Under the pieces are notes generated by a model that saw only the letters and a program-made list of their open reading frames with translations, was not told the origin of the DNA and did not search any database. The translations under genes and the position numbers were made by a program. Positions 23,421 through 34,832 of a stretch of DNA of 64,000 nt are shown here, in pieces. The DNA comes from Piliocolobus tephrosceles (lineage: Eukaryota; Chordata; Mammalia; Primates; Cercopithecidae), in NCBI RefSeq assembly GCF_002776525.5, contig NC_045446.1, forward strand, positions 66,712,627 through 66,776,626, given 5' to 3'. How positions within the stretch are numbered: position 1 is the first letter of the stretch; the number at the start of each line of letters is the position of its first letter.

Positions 23421-23597
23421 TTTAAGGCCGCACTTGGCATCATGCTGGCATTGGTAGGGCCCACTTGGAAGCTGGTGGGTGGTGAAATGAGCCGGAGGTT
23501 GCTTGCGCACAGAGCTCCCGTTCTTCCCTTGGGTTGTGGTAAACCCAGTTCCTAGTGTCCCAGGACTTGACTGGGAAGGCAGAAATGTGGCTGCTGC

Positions 23598-23838
23598 TGT
23601 GGATTGAATTGTGTTCCCCCAAAAGGTATGTTGAAGTCTTATCACCCCATACCTGTGAATGTAACCCTATTTGGAAGTAAGTTCTTTGCAGATGTAATCG
23701 AGCTAAAATGAGGTCATTAGGAAGGGCCTCAGCCAAGATGACTGGTGTCCCTATACGAAGAAGAGGGAAGAACAAATTGTTTTGTTTTCATCCTCCCAGT
23801 GTGGGGTACTTTGTTATGGCAGCCTCAGGCCATCTATA
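23598..23838 (+). mobile_element. MLT1 (ERVL-MaLR) LTR with internal deletion
   Basis: Begins TGTGGATTGAATTGTGTTCC, continues GTGAATGTAACCCTATTTGG and GACTGGTGTCCCTATACGAA, then jumps at about 23770 to the LTR's 3' end GTGGGGTACTTTGTTATGGC. About 200 internal bases are missing. Confidence 0.8.
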
Positions 23839-24019
23839 CAGCGGGGGTCTGCCTGGGAGTCCCTCAGCCTCCTTAGGCAAAAAGACGACCTGGAACTTGT
23901 GGGAGAGGCACAGGGGCCGGGGCTCAGTCCTCAGCTCTGTGAGGGGAAGGGCCTTCTGAGGTGCCGAGGGCCACGTGGCGGGAGTGTGTGTATGGAGGAG
24001 AGGATGGCCGTTTGATGAA

Positions 24020-24985
24020 GGTGTTGGGTTGATTGTCTCTCTCTTATTGATTTTTGAGAATTAGTTTATATAGATATATCTGTAGAAAGGTTGGCTTACT
24101 GGGTAATGAGTTTGTTGCAAATGTGTGTGTTGCAAATATGTTTCCTAGTTTGGGGCTTGCTTTTCATATTCTTTATGGTTGTTTGTTTGTTTGTTTGTTT
24201 GTTTTTTAAGAGGCAAGGTGTCTCCCTGCCACCCAGGCTGGAGTGCAGTGGCACGATCATAGCTCACTGCAGCCTTGATCTCCTGGGCTCAAGTGATCCT
24301 CTCGCCTCTGTCTCCCAAGTAGCTAGGTCCACGGGGGCATGTTACTGTGCTGGCTAATTTTATGCAGTTTTTTTGTAGAGATGAGTCTCACTTTGCTGCC
24401 CAGGCTTATGGTGTCTTTTGATCAACAGAGATTCTTCATCTTAATGTTATCAAATTTGTCCACCATTTTTCTTTATACCCTGTGCTTTTGTTGTCTGCTT
24501 TTAAAAATCAATTTTTATCCGAAGGTCAAAAGAGAAGCCCCTATATTTTTCTAAAAATTCAAAATGTTACTTTTCACAAGCATTTTTTAATTCAACTGCA
24601 ATTTATTTTTGTGTAGGATATGAGATCAGGTTTTTATTTTAAGATAGATAAGCAACTATCTCAGCATCTTTATTGACCAGCAGTGCCATCTCTGTCTTAT
24701 ATCTGTCCCTGTATCAATACCTCACAGAATAATTGCTAGAGGTTTAGTTATTTTACTGTACTTAGTTTTAGTAAGTCTTGATGTCTGGTGGAGCAAAACT
24801 CCCTATTCTCATCTTGTTTTTCTTCTGTTATAGTTTTTGTATCTTTTAATGGTTCCTTTAAAAATTCTTAATGCTGTTAAGACATAAGTTGTCTTAAAAT
24901 AAAATAATTCTAATATTGCTATCAATTTGAATAATTTACTTTAAGATTTATGTAACACAGAAAGTGAGAGCTTGATAGTTCGGTA
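24020..24985 (-). mobile_element. Ancient L1 ORF2 region, antisense, split by an Alu
   Basis: TTTTGATCAACAGAGATTCT, then GAAGGTCAAAAGAGAAGCCC, then ATCTCAGCATCTTTATTGAC follow the antisense of L1 ORF2. An older Alu at 24207-24409 interrupts it. No intact ORF2. Confidence 0.65.
24178..24409 (-). mobile_element. Alu, older and truncated, with (GTTT)n tail
   Basis: (GTTT)n at 24178-24205 is followed by AGGCAAGGTGTCTCCCTGCC. CACGATCATAGCTCACTGC is a J-type spelling. The body stops at about 24409, so part of the left arm is missing. Confidence 0.85.
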
Positions 24986-24991
24986 TATATT

Positions 24992-25295
24992 CTTTTTTTT
25001 TTTTTTTTTTTGAGACAGAGTTTGGCTCTTGTCATCCAGGCTGGAGTGCAATGGCGCGATCTCAGCTCACTGCAACCTCTGCCTCCCGGGTTCAAGCGAT
25101 TCTCCTGCCTCAGCCTCCTGATTAGCTGGGATTACAGGTGCCCACCAAAATGCCTGGCTGACTTTTTGTATTTTTAGTAGAGATGGGGTTTCACCACATT
25201 GGCCAGGCTGATCTCAAATTCTTGACCTCAGGTGATCCACCCACCTTGGCCTCCCAAAGTGCTGGGATTGCAGATGTAAACCACTGCGCCCGGCC
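24992..25295 (-). mobile_element. AluS-like with target duplication
   Basis: GAGACAGAGTTTGGCTCTTG to CACTGCGCCCGGCC. GGTATATATTCTT occurs before the T run (24982-24994) and after the element (25297-25309). Confidence 0.9.
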
Positions 25296-25309
25296 TGGTA
25301 TATATTCTT

Positions 25310-26652
25310 ATAAAAAATTTTCAGTGGATAGATCAACACACACGCACACACATGTAATGTATTTATATACACATTATGACAGAATCATTCCTCATGTACT
25401 GTTCTGACATTAACTTTTTCACTTAGAAATAGGTCTAAATATATTTTCATGGTGGAAAAATAGAACAGCCTCATAAAAAAAAAAAAAAAAAACCTGCACA
25501 GTATCCCATTTTAGAGAAGTATTCAAATATAGTCAACCAATCCCTTATTGAGGTATATTGGTGTTGATTCCAATGGTTCATTTTTTTAAACTAATCCTGC
25601 TTCCAGTAATAAATTATCCTTCAGAAAGATTTTACCCACTGGCACTGTATCACACTGCCTTTTGGATCACATGGGCACCACGTGTTTAAAACACAGGGTA
25701 TTTTAAACAAAATAAACAGATACAGTAAAGATAAAGGAAAGAACACAGTAGGCATTGTATATCTGCTGCCCACACATTTACTACATGTTTGCCACACATT
25801 TACTATATTAGCTTTTTATTAAATTTGCTTTGGAATTTTTTTAAAATATTAAGGAAATTTCAAACATACACAAAAGTAGAGTAAATGGTATCATAACCCA
25901 TCACCCAACTTCAACAATGATGAGTTCATAGCTGTGTCCATCTACATTCCCAGCCCCAAATTGTTTTGATGCAGATGCCAGACATTATATAATTTCATCT
26001 ATAAATACTTCAGGAAGCCTCTCCAAAAGATAAAGACTCTCTTATACTTTAAACAATCAAATATTTTCTAATATAATCAGATATCCAAATATGTCAAATT
26101 CCCTTGATTGTCTTTAAAAAAATAATAATTTGTTTGCAAGATTGGGAAAATGTTGGTCCAAGGACACAAAATTTCATTTAGGCAATAGGAAGAGTTTCTA
26201 AGATCTATGGTACACGGTGGTGACCACTGTTAGTAATGATACACTGTACATTGCAAATTGCTAAGAGAGTAGATTTTAAATGTACTCACAACAAAAAATA
26301 AGTATGTGAGGTAATGCATATGTTAAATAGCTTGATTTAACCATCCCACAATGTATACATAGATCAAAACATCATGTTGTATAGCATAAATATACATAAT
26401 TTTTGTCAATTAAAAATTTTTGCTTAAATAAGTATTGTCAATTAAAAAATAATTCATTTGCTTGAATTAGTATTCAGAATAAAATCCAGACATTGTCGTT
26501 GTGACTCTTAAGTTTATTTTTTAAAATTTTGTAACAATCACAAACTTACAGAAAAGTTGCAAGTACATTACAAAGAGCTTTTCTTCCTCTGACTCTTTTG
26601 AGAAGTGAGTTGCAGACCTTGTTCCCCATCACTCCCCAAATCTCTCTCTCTC
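25310..26652 (-). mobile_element. Ancient L1 3'-UTR sequence
   Basis: ACCCATCACCCAACTTCAAC, GATGCAGATGCCAGACATTA and AGCCTCTCCAAAAGATAAAG are typical of the old L1 3' UTR as I remember it. Highly AT-rich. Pure A runs occur at 25476-25492. Confidence 0.55.
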
Positions 26653-26797
26653 TTTTTTTTTTTTTTTTTTTTTTTTTTGTAGAGATGAGGTCTTACTATA
26701 TTGCCTAGGCTGGTCTCAAACTTCTGGCCTCAAGCAATCCTCCTGCCTCAGCCTCCCAAAGTGCTGGGTTTATATGTGTGAGCTACCATGCCCAACC
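26653..26797 (-). mobile_element. Alu monomer (FLAM/FRAM-like)
   Basis: A single arm with a long T run: GTAGAGATGAGGTCTTACTA to GAGCTACCATGCCCAACC. It lacks the second arm. Confidence 0.8.
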
Positions 26798-27890
26798 TCC
26801 CCAAATCTTTAATGCTTCCTACAAACAAGGACCGTCTTCTCTATAATTATAATACAACCATCAAACCCAGGAGATTAACATGGACTCATTACTATCATCT
26901 ACTCCTCAGATCCCATTCAAGTCTTGCCACTCATCTCAACAACGGCTTTTATTGTCAAAGGACCTAGTTCAGATGCACTCACCATATTGTATTTTAGTTT
27001 TCTTGTTCCTTGAGTATCCTTCAGCCTGGAAACGTTACTCAACTTTCCTCGAAATTTTTGAAGTTATTTTGTAGTCTATCCCTCAGTTTGAATTTGCTGA
27101 TGTTTTCTCATGATTGTACATCTTTGCAAGGTCTATAATTGTGCATCTTTGCATAGTATGCGAATACTATGCGTCTTCAGTAGGAATATCATGGAAGTGC
27201 TCTGTGTTTTTTCTCATTGCTTTTTATCAGGTGGTGTGTGATTTTTAATTGGTCCCATAACTGATGATTTAGGTGATGTCTACCAGTCTTTTCAGTGTAA
27301 AGTTATTACTCTTTTCTCCTTTGTGATTTTTATAGATACTTTGAAACGATGCAAATATCTCATTCCTCATCAAGCTTTCAATTTATTCTTTAGTTTACAT
27401 CAGCATGGATTTATGATTTTCTATTTTATTCAATGAGTCATAATCTCTTACTATCATTATTTATTTTTAAGCTCAAAATGTCCCCATTTGGCCAGTGGGA
27501 GTCTCTTTAAGCTGGCTCCTGCATCTTTTTGAGAAATCCTCATAATTCTTTGGGCACACCCTTACTTTCTGGCATTACAAGATGTTCTGGGCTGATTTTG
27601 TACTTTTCCTATTCCAGTCCTGTAATTAGGCATTCTCTAAGGAAATGCAAAACGGTCATATTCTAATTATATTTTTTATTTATTAGCCAGAATTCTTTTA
27701 TTTAAAAAACAACTTCCTTTTATCAACTGTGTTAGTTCATTTCCTTGAGTGCAGTTTAAATAGCAAGTCAGGATAAATGTTTGAGTGTTTCTCACTACTT
27801 ACCAGTTGTAATAATAATGAGTTAGTTTTCTAGCCTTCTCCAAAGGTAATCTGTAAAGTATTTTTTAGTAGCATAATAAACATTCATTTT
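26798..27890 (-). mobile_element. Ancient L1 3'-UTR sequence
   Basis: Continues the text of 25310-26652 on the other side of the Alu monomer. The stretch at 27490-27660 (GCCAGTGGGAGTCTCTTTAA, CAAGATGTTCTGGGCTGAT) recurs in similar form near 11900-12050. Non-coding. Confidence 0.5.
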
Positions 27891-27959
27891 TAAGTATGTC
27901 AATCTATTTGTCATTATTTTTATTGATGTTCAAATTGTCCCAACTTTGGCCAGTGGGAA

Positions 27960-29740
27960 CCTGTTTTGAAAATTTACATATGAATCTGATCATGAGGAAA
28001 CAAATCCACACTGAGTTTTTCACAGCAAAAAGAACTTTGGGAATTTTGTTTGGGATTACATTGACTCTACAGGTCAATTTGGGGAAAACTGACATCTTTG
28101 AGATAGTGAGCCTTCCTGTTCATGAACATGGTATATATCTCTGTTTATTTAGGTCTCCTTTATTGTCTTTCAATAAAATTTTATTCAAGATTTTGTATAT
28201 CTTTTGCTAGATTTATTCCCAGATATTTTGTATGTTTATTGCTAGTACCAACTATATCCTTTTTTAAATGCATTTTTTAAACTGAAGAAGTGGTAATATA
28301 TAGAAGTGCAATTGACTTTTGCATATTGATTTGATGTCAGACATTGCTAAATTCTCTTCAGTCTAATAATCTTTAGATTATTTTGCTTTTCTACTTACAA
28401 AAGTATATCATCTATGAAAAATGACAGTTTATTTCTTTCTTTTCAATCCTTATTATTTTATTTCTTATCTTAATTTTTTTCCAGAACATCTAGAACAAAG
28501 TTGAACAGAAATAGCAATAGTAGGCATACTTGTCTTATTCTTGATTTTACAAGGAATACTTTCATGTTTCAAAATTTAGTAAGATGTTTTCTATAGGTTT
28601 TTTTTTTAAAAAAAAATAGAAGTTAGATTTAGAAGGTTTTTCTATATTACTTATTTGCTAAGAGTTTTATTTTTAATCATAAATGGATATTGAATTCTAT
28701 CAAATTTATATATATGTATACATATATATACACATGGGTTTTTTTGCTTGTTTTTGTTTTTTCTTAAAGACAAGGTCTCCCTCTGTCACCCAGGCTGGAA
28801 TGCAGCAGTGCAATCACAGCTCACTATAACCTTGAACTCTCAAATTCCTGGACTCAAGTGATCTTCTCACCTCAGCTTCCTGAGTAGCCAGGACTACAGG
28901 CATATGCCACCATGCCCAGCTAACTTTTAATTTTTTTGTAGAGACAAGGTCTTTCTATGTTCTCCAGGCTGGTCTTGAACTCCTGGCCTCAAGCAATTCC
29001 TCTACTTGGCCTGCCAAAGTGCTGACAGGTGTGAACCACCACACTTGGTCTACATTTTTTTAAATAACTATATGGGGTTTTTTTTTCTCTTAAAGTTGTT
29101 AATAAAAAGCAATAATTCATTTACAGATTTTTCTAATGTTGAACTCGGTGGTCAGAGACCATGGTTTGTATAAACTGAGTCTTTGGAATTTGTTGAGACT
29201 TGCTTTATGGCCTCACCCATTATGCAAAAGTGGTCCATATGTGCTTCAAAATGGGTATATTCTCCAGTCATTGAGCATGAATTTCTGTATACATGCATTA
29301 GGCAACTTCTCAGTGGAGTGGCTAAAGTCTTACTGGTGATTTTTTTCTTTACTTGATCTATCAAATCCTAATAGAGGAGCTTCCACTATTTGCGTGATAT
29401 GTATAAATATCAGACAAATACATGTACATGTGTATATACATATGCATACTCATATACACATATTTGAAGCTATGCTATCATGTGTGTACCATCTAAATGG
29501 TTTCATTTCTTCCTGGCTAATTGACTCATCATTTTGCAATGGCTCACTTTATATAAACATTTATAGTAATGTTTTTGTCTTCAAGTCTGTTTTGTTTGAC
29601 ATTAATATGAATACAGCAGATTCCTTTGAGTTAACATTTGTCGGGTGTGTTTTATTTCATCCATTGACTTTTAACTTTTCTGTGTTCTTAGAGCTGAATT
29701 TTTTTGGTGTGCTTACTTTGAACATCTTCATCTTGTTATT
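27960..29740 (-). mobile_element. Ancient L1 ORF2 remnant, antisense, split by an Alu
   Basis: GGTCAATTTGGGGAAAACTG, AGCCTTCCTGTTCATGAACA and GTTCTAGATGTTCTGG-like text read as antisense L1 ORF2. After the Alu, GGTCAGAGACCATGGTTTGT and GTTGAGACTTGCTTTATGGC continue it in the same direction. Heavily frameshifted. Confidence 0.7.
28738..29048 (-). mobile_element. Alu, AluJ-like
   Basis: AAAGACAAGGTCTCCCTCTG to GAACCACCACACTTGG. GCAATCACAGCTCACTATAACC is a J-type spelling. It interrupts an old antisense L1. Confidence 0.9.
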
Positions 29741-29744
29741 GTGA

Positions 29745-31390
29745 TTGCTGATGTATTCAAATTATTTATACCATGTAGCACATAGTAGGTGCTCAGGAAA
29801 CGAGCCATTGTCAACCCTGAGGCCTCTAGAAGGCCTGCTGGGAGTGGGGGCTGGGAAGGGAAGTGAGGCTTCTTTGGGCGGGGGTGTATGTTGCTATTAC
29901 CCCCTAGTCTGGGGGGCCTACAGGACATGGGTTTTCCTAAGAAAAGCATGGCGTTTCCAGAAAGCATGGCTGAGAAAACCCCAACCTAGTCTGGGGCCAC
30001 ATAACTGTTTCCTAGAAACTAGATGTGAGTGAAACTCGGCCCGTGCCCGAGTCACAGTTTCCTGTTTTTCATCCACTAGCTAATAAAGTTATTTCCTTCG
30101 TATGCTGCGCGGCTGAGCAGGAAGGCTCCAGCGGCTCAAGGCTTGAGGCTAGCTGTTATCCAGCATCCACCTCCAAGCAAGGGAGGAAGTGGCCTGGGCT
30201 CCGCTGGGGAGGAGCTTCCTCTCAGTCAGTGCTGTCCACGCTTCTCCCCTGCAGGGAGTCCCAGCACTCGCAGCTGCCCTGGGGCTTCAGAGCTCCACCC
30301 TGACACATTCCAGAGCTTCCTCCCTGGGCCTGGAGACCCGCCGGCCAGCCTGGGCCTCTTGGAAGTCTTCAGGATGTCTCTGACCACAGCCTCAAGTCTC
30401 TCAGGTCCCAAATGAATCTTATCTTGCCTCGCCCTGGGTTCTTCCTGGCGTTCCTCATCTCTGTGTGCCATCACCGTCCAGCCAGATTCTGCTCCGTCAG
30501 AATCCAGGGCATCGCCTGCTCCCCACTCAGGACCTGCAGAGACCTTGATCTGGGCTCCAACGCAGGTTCTACTCACAACAGCGTGGGGAGGGCTGGCCTG
30601 CCACAGCTCTGCCCCCACTCCCTGGCAGTGGCTGGAGGGCAGGGAGAGGTCAGACTCCTCCCTGTGCCCCTAGTGCCCGCTCAGGGTGAGGCCTGGGCAG
30701 ACTGCTGGAGGATTTGTTGAACAAATGAATGAATGAATCCGCAGGCCTTCTGGAGTCTTCTCCAGGATAACAGCTGCCACCCCAGCTCCCCAGCCACCCT
30801 CCCAGGCTGTGGTTTCCAGAGGCCTCTGCCTCCAACCCCTTGCTCAGAACTTGCTTCGGTTTTTGTATTCATCCGCACATGTGGCACTCAGCTGCAGACA
30901 CCGTCCAGGTCACTCCTGGGAGTGCAGGGCCCTGGCCTTGGGTGGCATGGTCCTGCACTGGCAGGGTTGGCTCTAGGTGCCAGGGACATTTCAGTGGGTC
31001 ATTCATTCTCTTTTCACTCAAACATTTATGGGGCCTGGAACACATGCCATGCACTGGGGATACAGTGTGACAAAGGTGGACAAGGTACCTCCTCCCACGA
31101 GGCTTACCCACCAGGGTGAGAGCAGAGGACCCAACAATGCCCAGTCCCTGGTGGCATCAGGTGGGCTGGAGCCCCTGCGGATGAATGTGTATGGTACATA
31201 CAGCCACGGGGAAACAGGGCAGGAGGGCAATGGGAAGCTTGTTCAGGGAACAGGCCCTGCCCCACAGCAGGCTGAGCTGCAGGGCTGAGTCCAGCCCCCA
31301 GGATGGAGTGTGGCAGAAGGATGGAAGCACTGGCCCTGAGGTCCAGGGTCCGCTGCAGATGACCCAAACAGATGATAGAGTGGGAAGGTT
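29745..31390. other. No gene recognised; GC-rich unique sequence
   Basis: Many overlapping open frames (up to about 130 codons) occur on both strands between 29.7 and 31.7 kb, the usual effect of high GC. None shows a domain, a transmembrane run or a conserved motif. Around 31000-31120 there is MIR/L2-like text (CCATGCACTGGGGATACAG). A host exon cannot be excluded without a conservation search. Confidence 0.35.
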
Positions 31391-31394
31391 ACAG

Positions 31395-31575
31395 GTGCTG
31401 GAGTCAACCAGCCCCAATGCTGAGAACTGCGTGGCTTTGAGCAAGTGGCTCTCTGAGCCCATTTCCTTTTCTGCAGAATGGATGTTAAGAATCCCCACCT
31501 CACTACAGGATAAAATGCACACACATAGGGGGCATTTAACAAAGCCCCTGGCACATAAGAGGGGCTCAGGCTGAG
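31395..31575 (+). mobile_element. MIR SINE
   Basis: GCGTGGCTTTGAGCAAGTGG, CATTTCCTTTTCTGCAGAAT and GCCCCTGGCACATAAGAG are MIR landmarks in sense order. The 177-codon minus frame across it (31157-31690) is therefore unlikely to be a gene. Confidence 0.75.
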
Positions 31576-31789
31576 ACTCAGCTGCTGTTGGGAGCTCGCA
31601 GTCAGTCCTGGAGCATGGGGCTGAGGCTGGCGCTGCTGACAATCCCCTGCCCTCCACTGCTTTGAGGCCTCTTGCAGCTAAGAGAGCCAAGGAGAAGGGG
31701 CAGGGAGTGCAAAAGGCTTAGGGCTAGGGGGAGAGGAGGGAGGAGGATAGAGTTTTGAATCGGGCATTTTATGTGTATGAAGTCACAAA

Positions 31790-31925
31790 ATCCTCAGAAA
31801 CCTGGGGTCAAGGGTCAAACACATGACCCCCCACTGGCTTACCATGAGGAAACTGAGGCTCAGAGAGGAAGTGATGTGCCACAGGTGTATGGAAGAGCTG
31901 TGTTTGGATCTAGGGGTGCAGGACT
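31790..31925 (-). mobile_element. MIR SINE fragment
   Basis: ACCATGAGGAAACTGAGGCTCAG followed by GAAGTGATGTGCCACAGGTG is the reverse complement of the MIR core (about 31845-31885). Confidence 0.7.
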
Positions 31926-32704
31926 TCTGAGCTCATGGCCCTTGTCTTGTACTGAAGTTGGGGGTTTCAGCCTGGTCCCCCACCTTCTTTCTCACAAGTC
32001 TTAGCCCCTGGGGTTGACTGAATGGTCCTCTCTGCCCTGGATATGTGCCCCTGCCTTTTTGAACATCTTATTCATTCTTGATCAGTTCGTCTTTTGCTTC
32101 CGACCTGGCCTGGAGGCCTGCAGGTACATGGTGGACCTTATTCTCACCTTGGCTGGGCTGCTCTATATACTGGTTTCCTGGATCTGGAGTCAGAGCAAGC
32201 TGGAGCTGGAGCAGCCTCTGAGATGGGCTCCTGGAGAGTGGGGCCTAGACCTGCCTCATCCCTGTGTCTCCAACACCCAGCCAGAGCCCTGCTTGAAGGA
32301 GCTGGGAAATGCTTGCTGAAGAAGGAAAGGGTCAAGGGTGGGTGGCCTGGGTTACCAGAATGCCCTGAGCGGGGGGGCAGTTTCTCTACAGTCTGGAAGA
32401 TAACAAAGAACATGGAGCTGGTGCTGCACAGTCCTAGACGTGATCCCACTATGATCAGAGTGAGACTCCATCTCAAAAATCCAAAAACAAACAAAAAAAC
32501 CCAAAATAACTCTTCAGGATGTATCTGAGAAGGCAACTTTTATCAAAGTGCCCCAGAACCTAAATGGCAAATCTAAAGGGTATGCATGCATTTATAGAGT
32601 TTGCTTCATTTGAAGATGATAAAGAAGCTTTAAATTCCTATGACAAAAGGGAAATTGGGGGCAGAGCAATCAGGCTGGAGTTGAGATCCCCACCTTGGCC
32701 ACGG
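31926..32704. other. No gene recognised; short Alu tail fragment near 32440
   Basis: Unique sequence except for 32436-32505, where ATGATCAGAGTGAGACTCCA followed by a C-interrupted A-rich tail looks like only the last 30 bases of a plus-strand Alu. Overlapping 100-140-codon frames on both strands have no recognisable domain. Confidence 0.4.
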
Positions 32705-32709
32705 GTGTA

Positions 32710-32880
32710 GGAGTGTGTGGCCAAGTATATGTAACATCAAGTTTACCGCTTTAACCCCATTTGAGTGCACAATTCCATGGCATGAAGTACATTCACATTG
32801 TTGTGCAACTCTCACCATTATCCATCTCTAAACTCTCTCATCATCCCAAACCTTTGACTGTTTTTCTGGCCATGTGCCCT
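32710..32880 (-). mobile_element. Ancient L1 (L1M) 3'-UTR fragment
   Basis: AGTTTACCGCTTTAACCCC, CATGGCATGAAGTACATTC and TTATCCATCTCTAAACTCTC match the same L1M segment seen at 901-1125. Confidence 0.65.
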
Positions 32881-34762
32881 CAGGTGAGTGAACTCCCTTC
32901 CTTGGAACCTCAGCATCTCATTTCTGTACCAGGGAGAGAGCCCCCTGCCTCCCGGGTGCTGGGCGACTCACCTTCTTCAGATGGGTGGGCATGGCCAGGC
33001 TTCAAGGTCAAGGGGGGTGCACCCAGGAATGGCTTTATTGTTCCCCTGTTGGTTGGCACAAGATAGTCCCTCCAGGGCACTTCCCACAGGGCGGGATTGT
33101 TTGTCATGATAAGGATAATTATGGTGCAATCATAAGGAGTGTTGAGGGGAGGACCCCAGTGACCAGGAGCAGGGAGACCTGGGTCCTAAACAAGGTTCTT
33201 CCTTGTACAGAGAAGGAGGACAAGGGTCCCCCTTGCATCCTCTTGCAGTGCCCAAAGCCCCTTCTCTTCCGTGATCAACCTAACTCCTCACCTCACCTAG
33301 GCCAGGAGGCTGGGTGAGGGTCAGTTCCCGTGAGTCAGAGTGGAGAATCCAGACGCTTCTGAGGCCCTCTGCTCCCTCAACATGATCGTGTTCTTGTCCA
33401 CCAAGTCCAAAACCTTGTTGACAAGGGGTCCTGGCTTTCTCTTATTCATTCAGTCCCTCGAGTATTCACTCATATACTTAATGGACCCTTGTCTGTGCCA
33501 GGCCTTGTGTTGGGCCAGGTTTGGGGGCCACAAAGATGCATCAGGCCTGGTGCCTCCCTCTCCCCGTCTGGTAGGAGGTCAGAGCCAGGTACAGACAGAG
33601 TGGCTCAGTGCTGGGCCTGCAGGGGAGAGATGAAGCCTGGTGCCATCTACTCTGCAGAGGGGTAGAGTGGGCATGGCCTGGGGTGTGGACATGCTGCGTG
33701 CAGTAGGTACTCAACTCTCCAGCTCTGTTTGCAAAGCAGGGATGAAGAACGGCAACTGCGAGGGCAGATGAGGTGGTGCAGGTGAAGAACTTAGCTCTGT
33801 AGCTCAGTAATCTGCACTCTGATCACAAGCACCCCATGAGGCTGGATCTGTGGACCCCACTGGGAAATGCTGCGTTTGTGCGTCCTTCCACCTGTCAGCC
33901 ACACCCTTCCGAGCATCTGTTGGAACAAAGCACTTTTCAGGCCCATTGTTGCATACATCACACAAAAGCGAGCTGCTCGGTTCTGCGAGGGACTTCTTGA
34001 GAAGCCTTATAGATGCTTATCTCCACTTCAGCTGTGGTTCTCAGAAGGGACCTACTGTTGGTTGAGCATAAACCTTAGGTCTGGGACATAGAGCATAAGG
34101 CTCAGGCCCCTCCCTGCAGATCCTTTGTCTAGGGGGCAGATGACAGGTGTGGAGCTGCAGGTGGCCTGCTCTGTGTGTGGTTCACGGTGTGGCCCCAGCC
34201 CTGCACCCAACAGGTGCTGTGGAGGTGTTGGGCAGAGACATTGGCTCCATCTCATGGAGGGAAGGTAGGATGGAAACTGAAATAAAGAACCATTTTGGCC
34301 AACCCTGATGTTTCTTCTCACACCACCACCACTGCATGCACACAGACACATGGACACACAAAGGATTTAGTTGTTACATCTACAGTTCTCATTTACAGAT
34401 GTGGAAACTGCAGTTCCACAGCTCTGACCTCTTCCAGATTTTACCTTAAAACCACAGGGCTGGAAATCTCCAACGTCTTCTCTGTTGCAAGTCATCAGGC
34501 AGTCCCTGGGAAAGTGGTGGTTTGGTAATCCCATCTCCCACAGCCACCGCCTGGGAATGACCCTCCTCTCTCAGGTACAGCCCAGGTCCACAGGCACCTC
34601 TTTACCCTGGGGTGTGGCACTGGGGACAAAGCCTCTTTGTTGTGTTGTCTGCCCCCACCTGACCCCGCCCTGAGAAGCTTGGATCTGGAGCATACTTGTG
34701 GCAACTATGCCAGCCAAGTGTGGGGTTGCTGATGAGGCAGCAGAGCCCACGTGTCCACAGAC
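32881..34762. other. No gene recognised; mostly unique
   Basis: No exon or named repeat apart from MIR/L2-like text at about 33440-33545 (TGTCTGTGCCAGGCCTTGTG). Open frames of 70-110 codons on both strands have no features I recognise. Confidence 0.4.
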
Positions 34763-34832
34763 TTAGCATGCAACTCCCAGCCTTGCCTGCACAGCAGATC
34801 CACCGGGGAGCTTATTAAAAAACATCCCAATG

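Noticed and set aside
29745..31390. Many overlapping open frames suggesting a gene-dense segment
   Set aside because: All are short, overlap on both strands and track GC content; no exon boundaries or domains could be supported by eye.
31157..31690. 177-codon minus-strand frame
   Set aside because: It runs across a MIR element on the opposite strand and overlaps other open frames; no recognisable protein.
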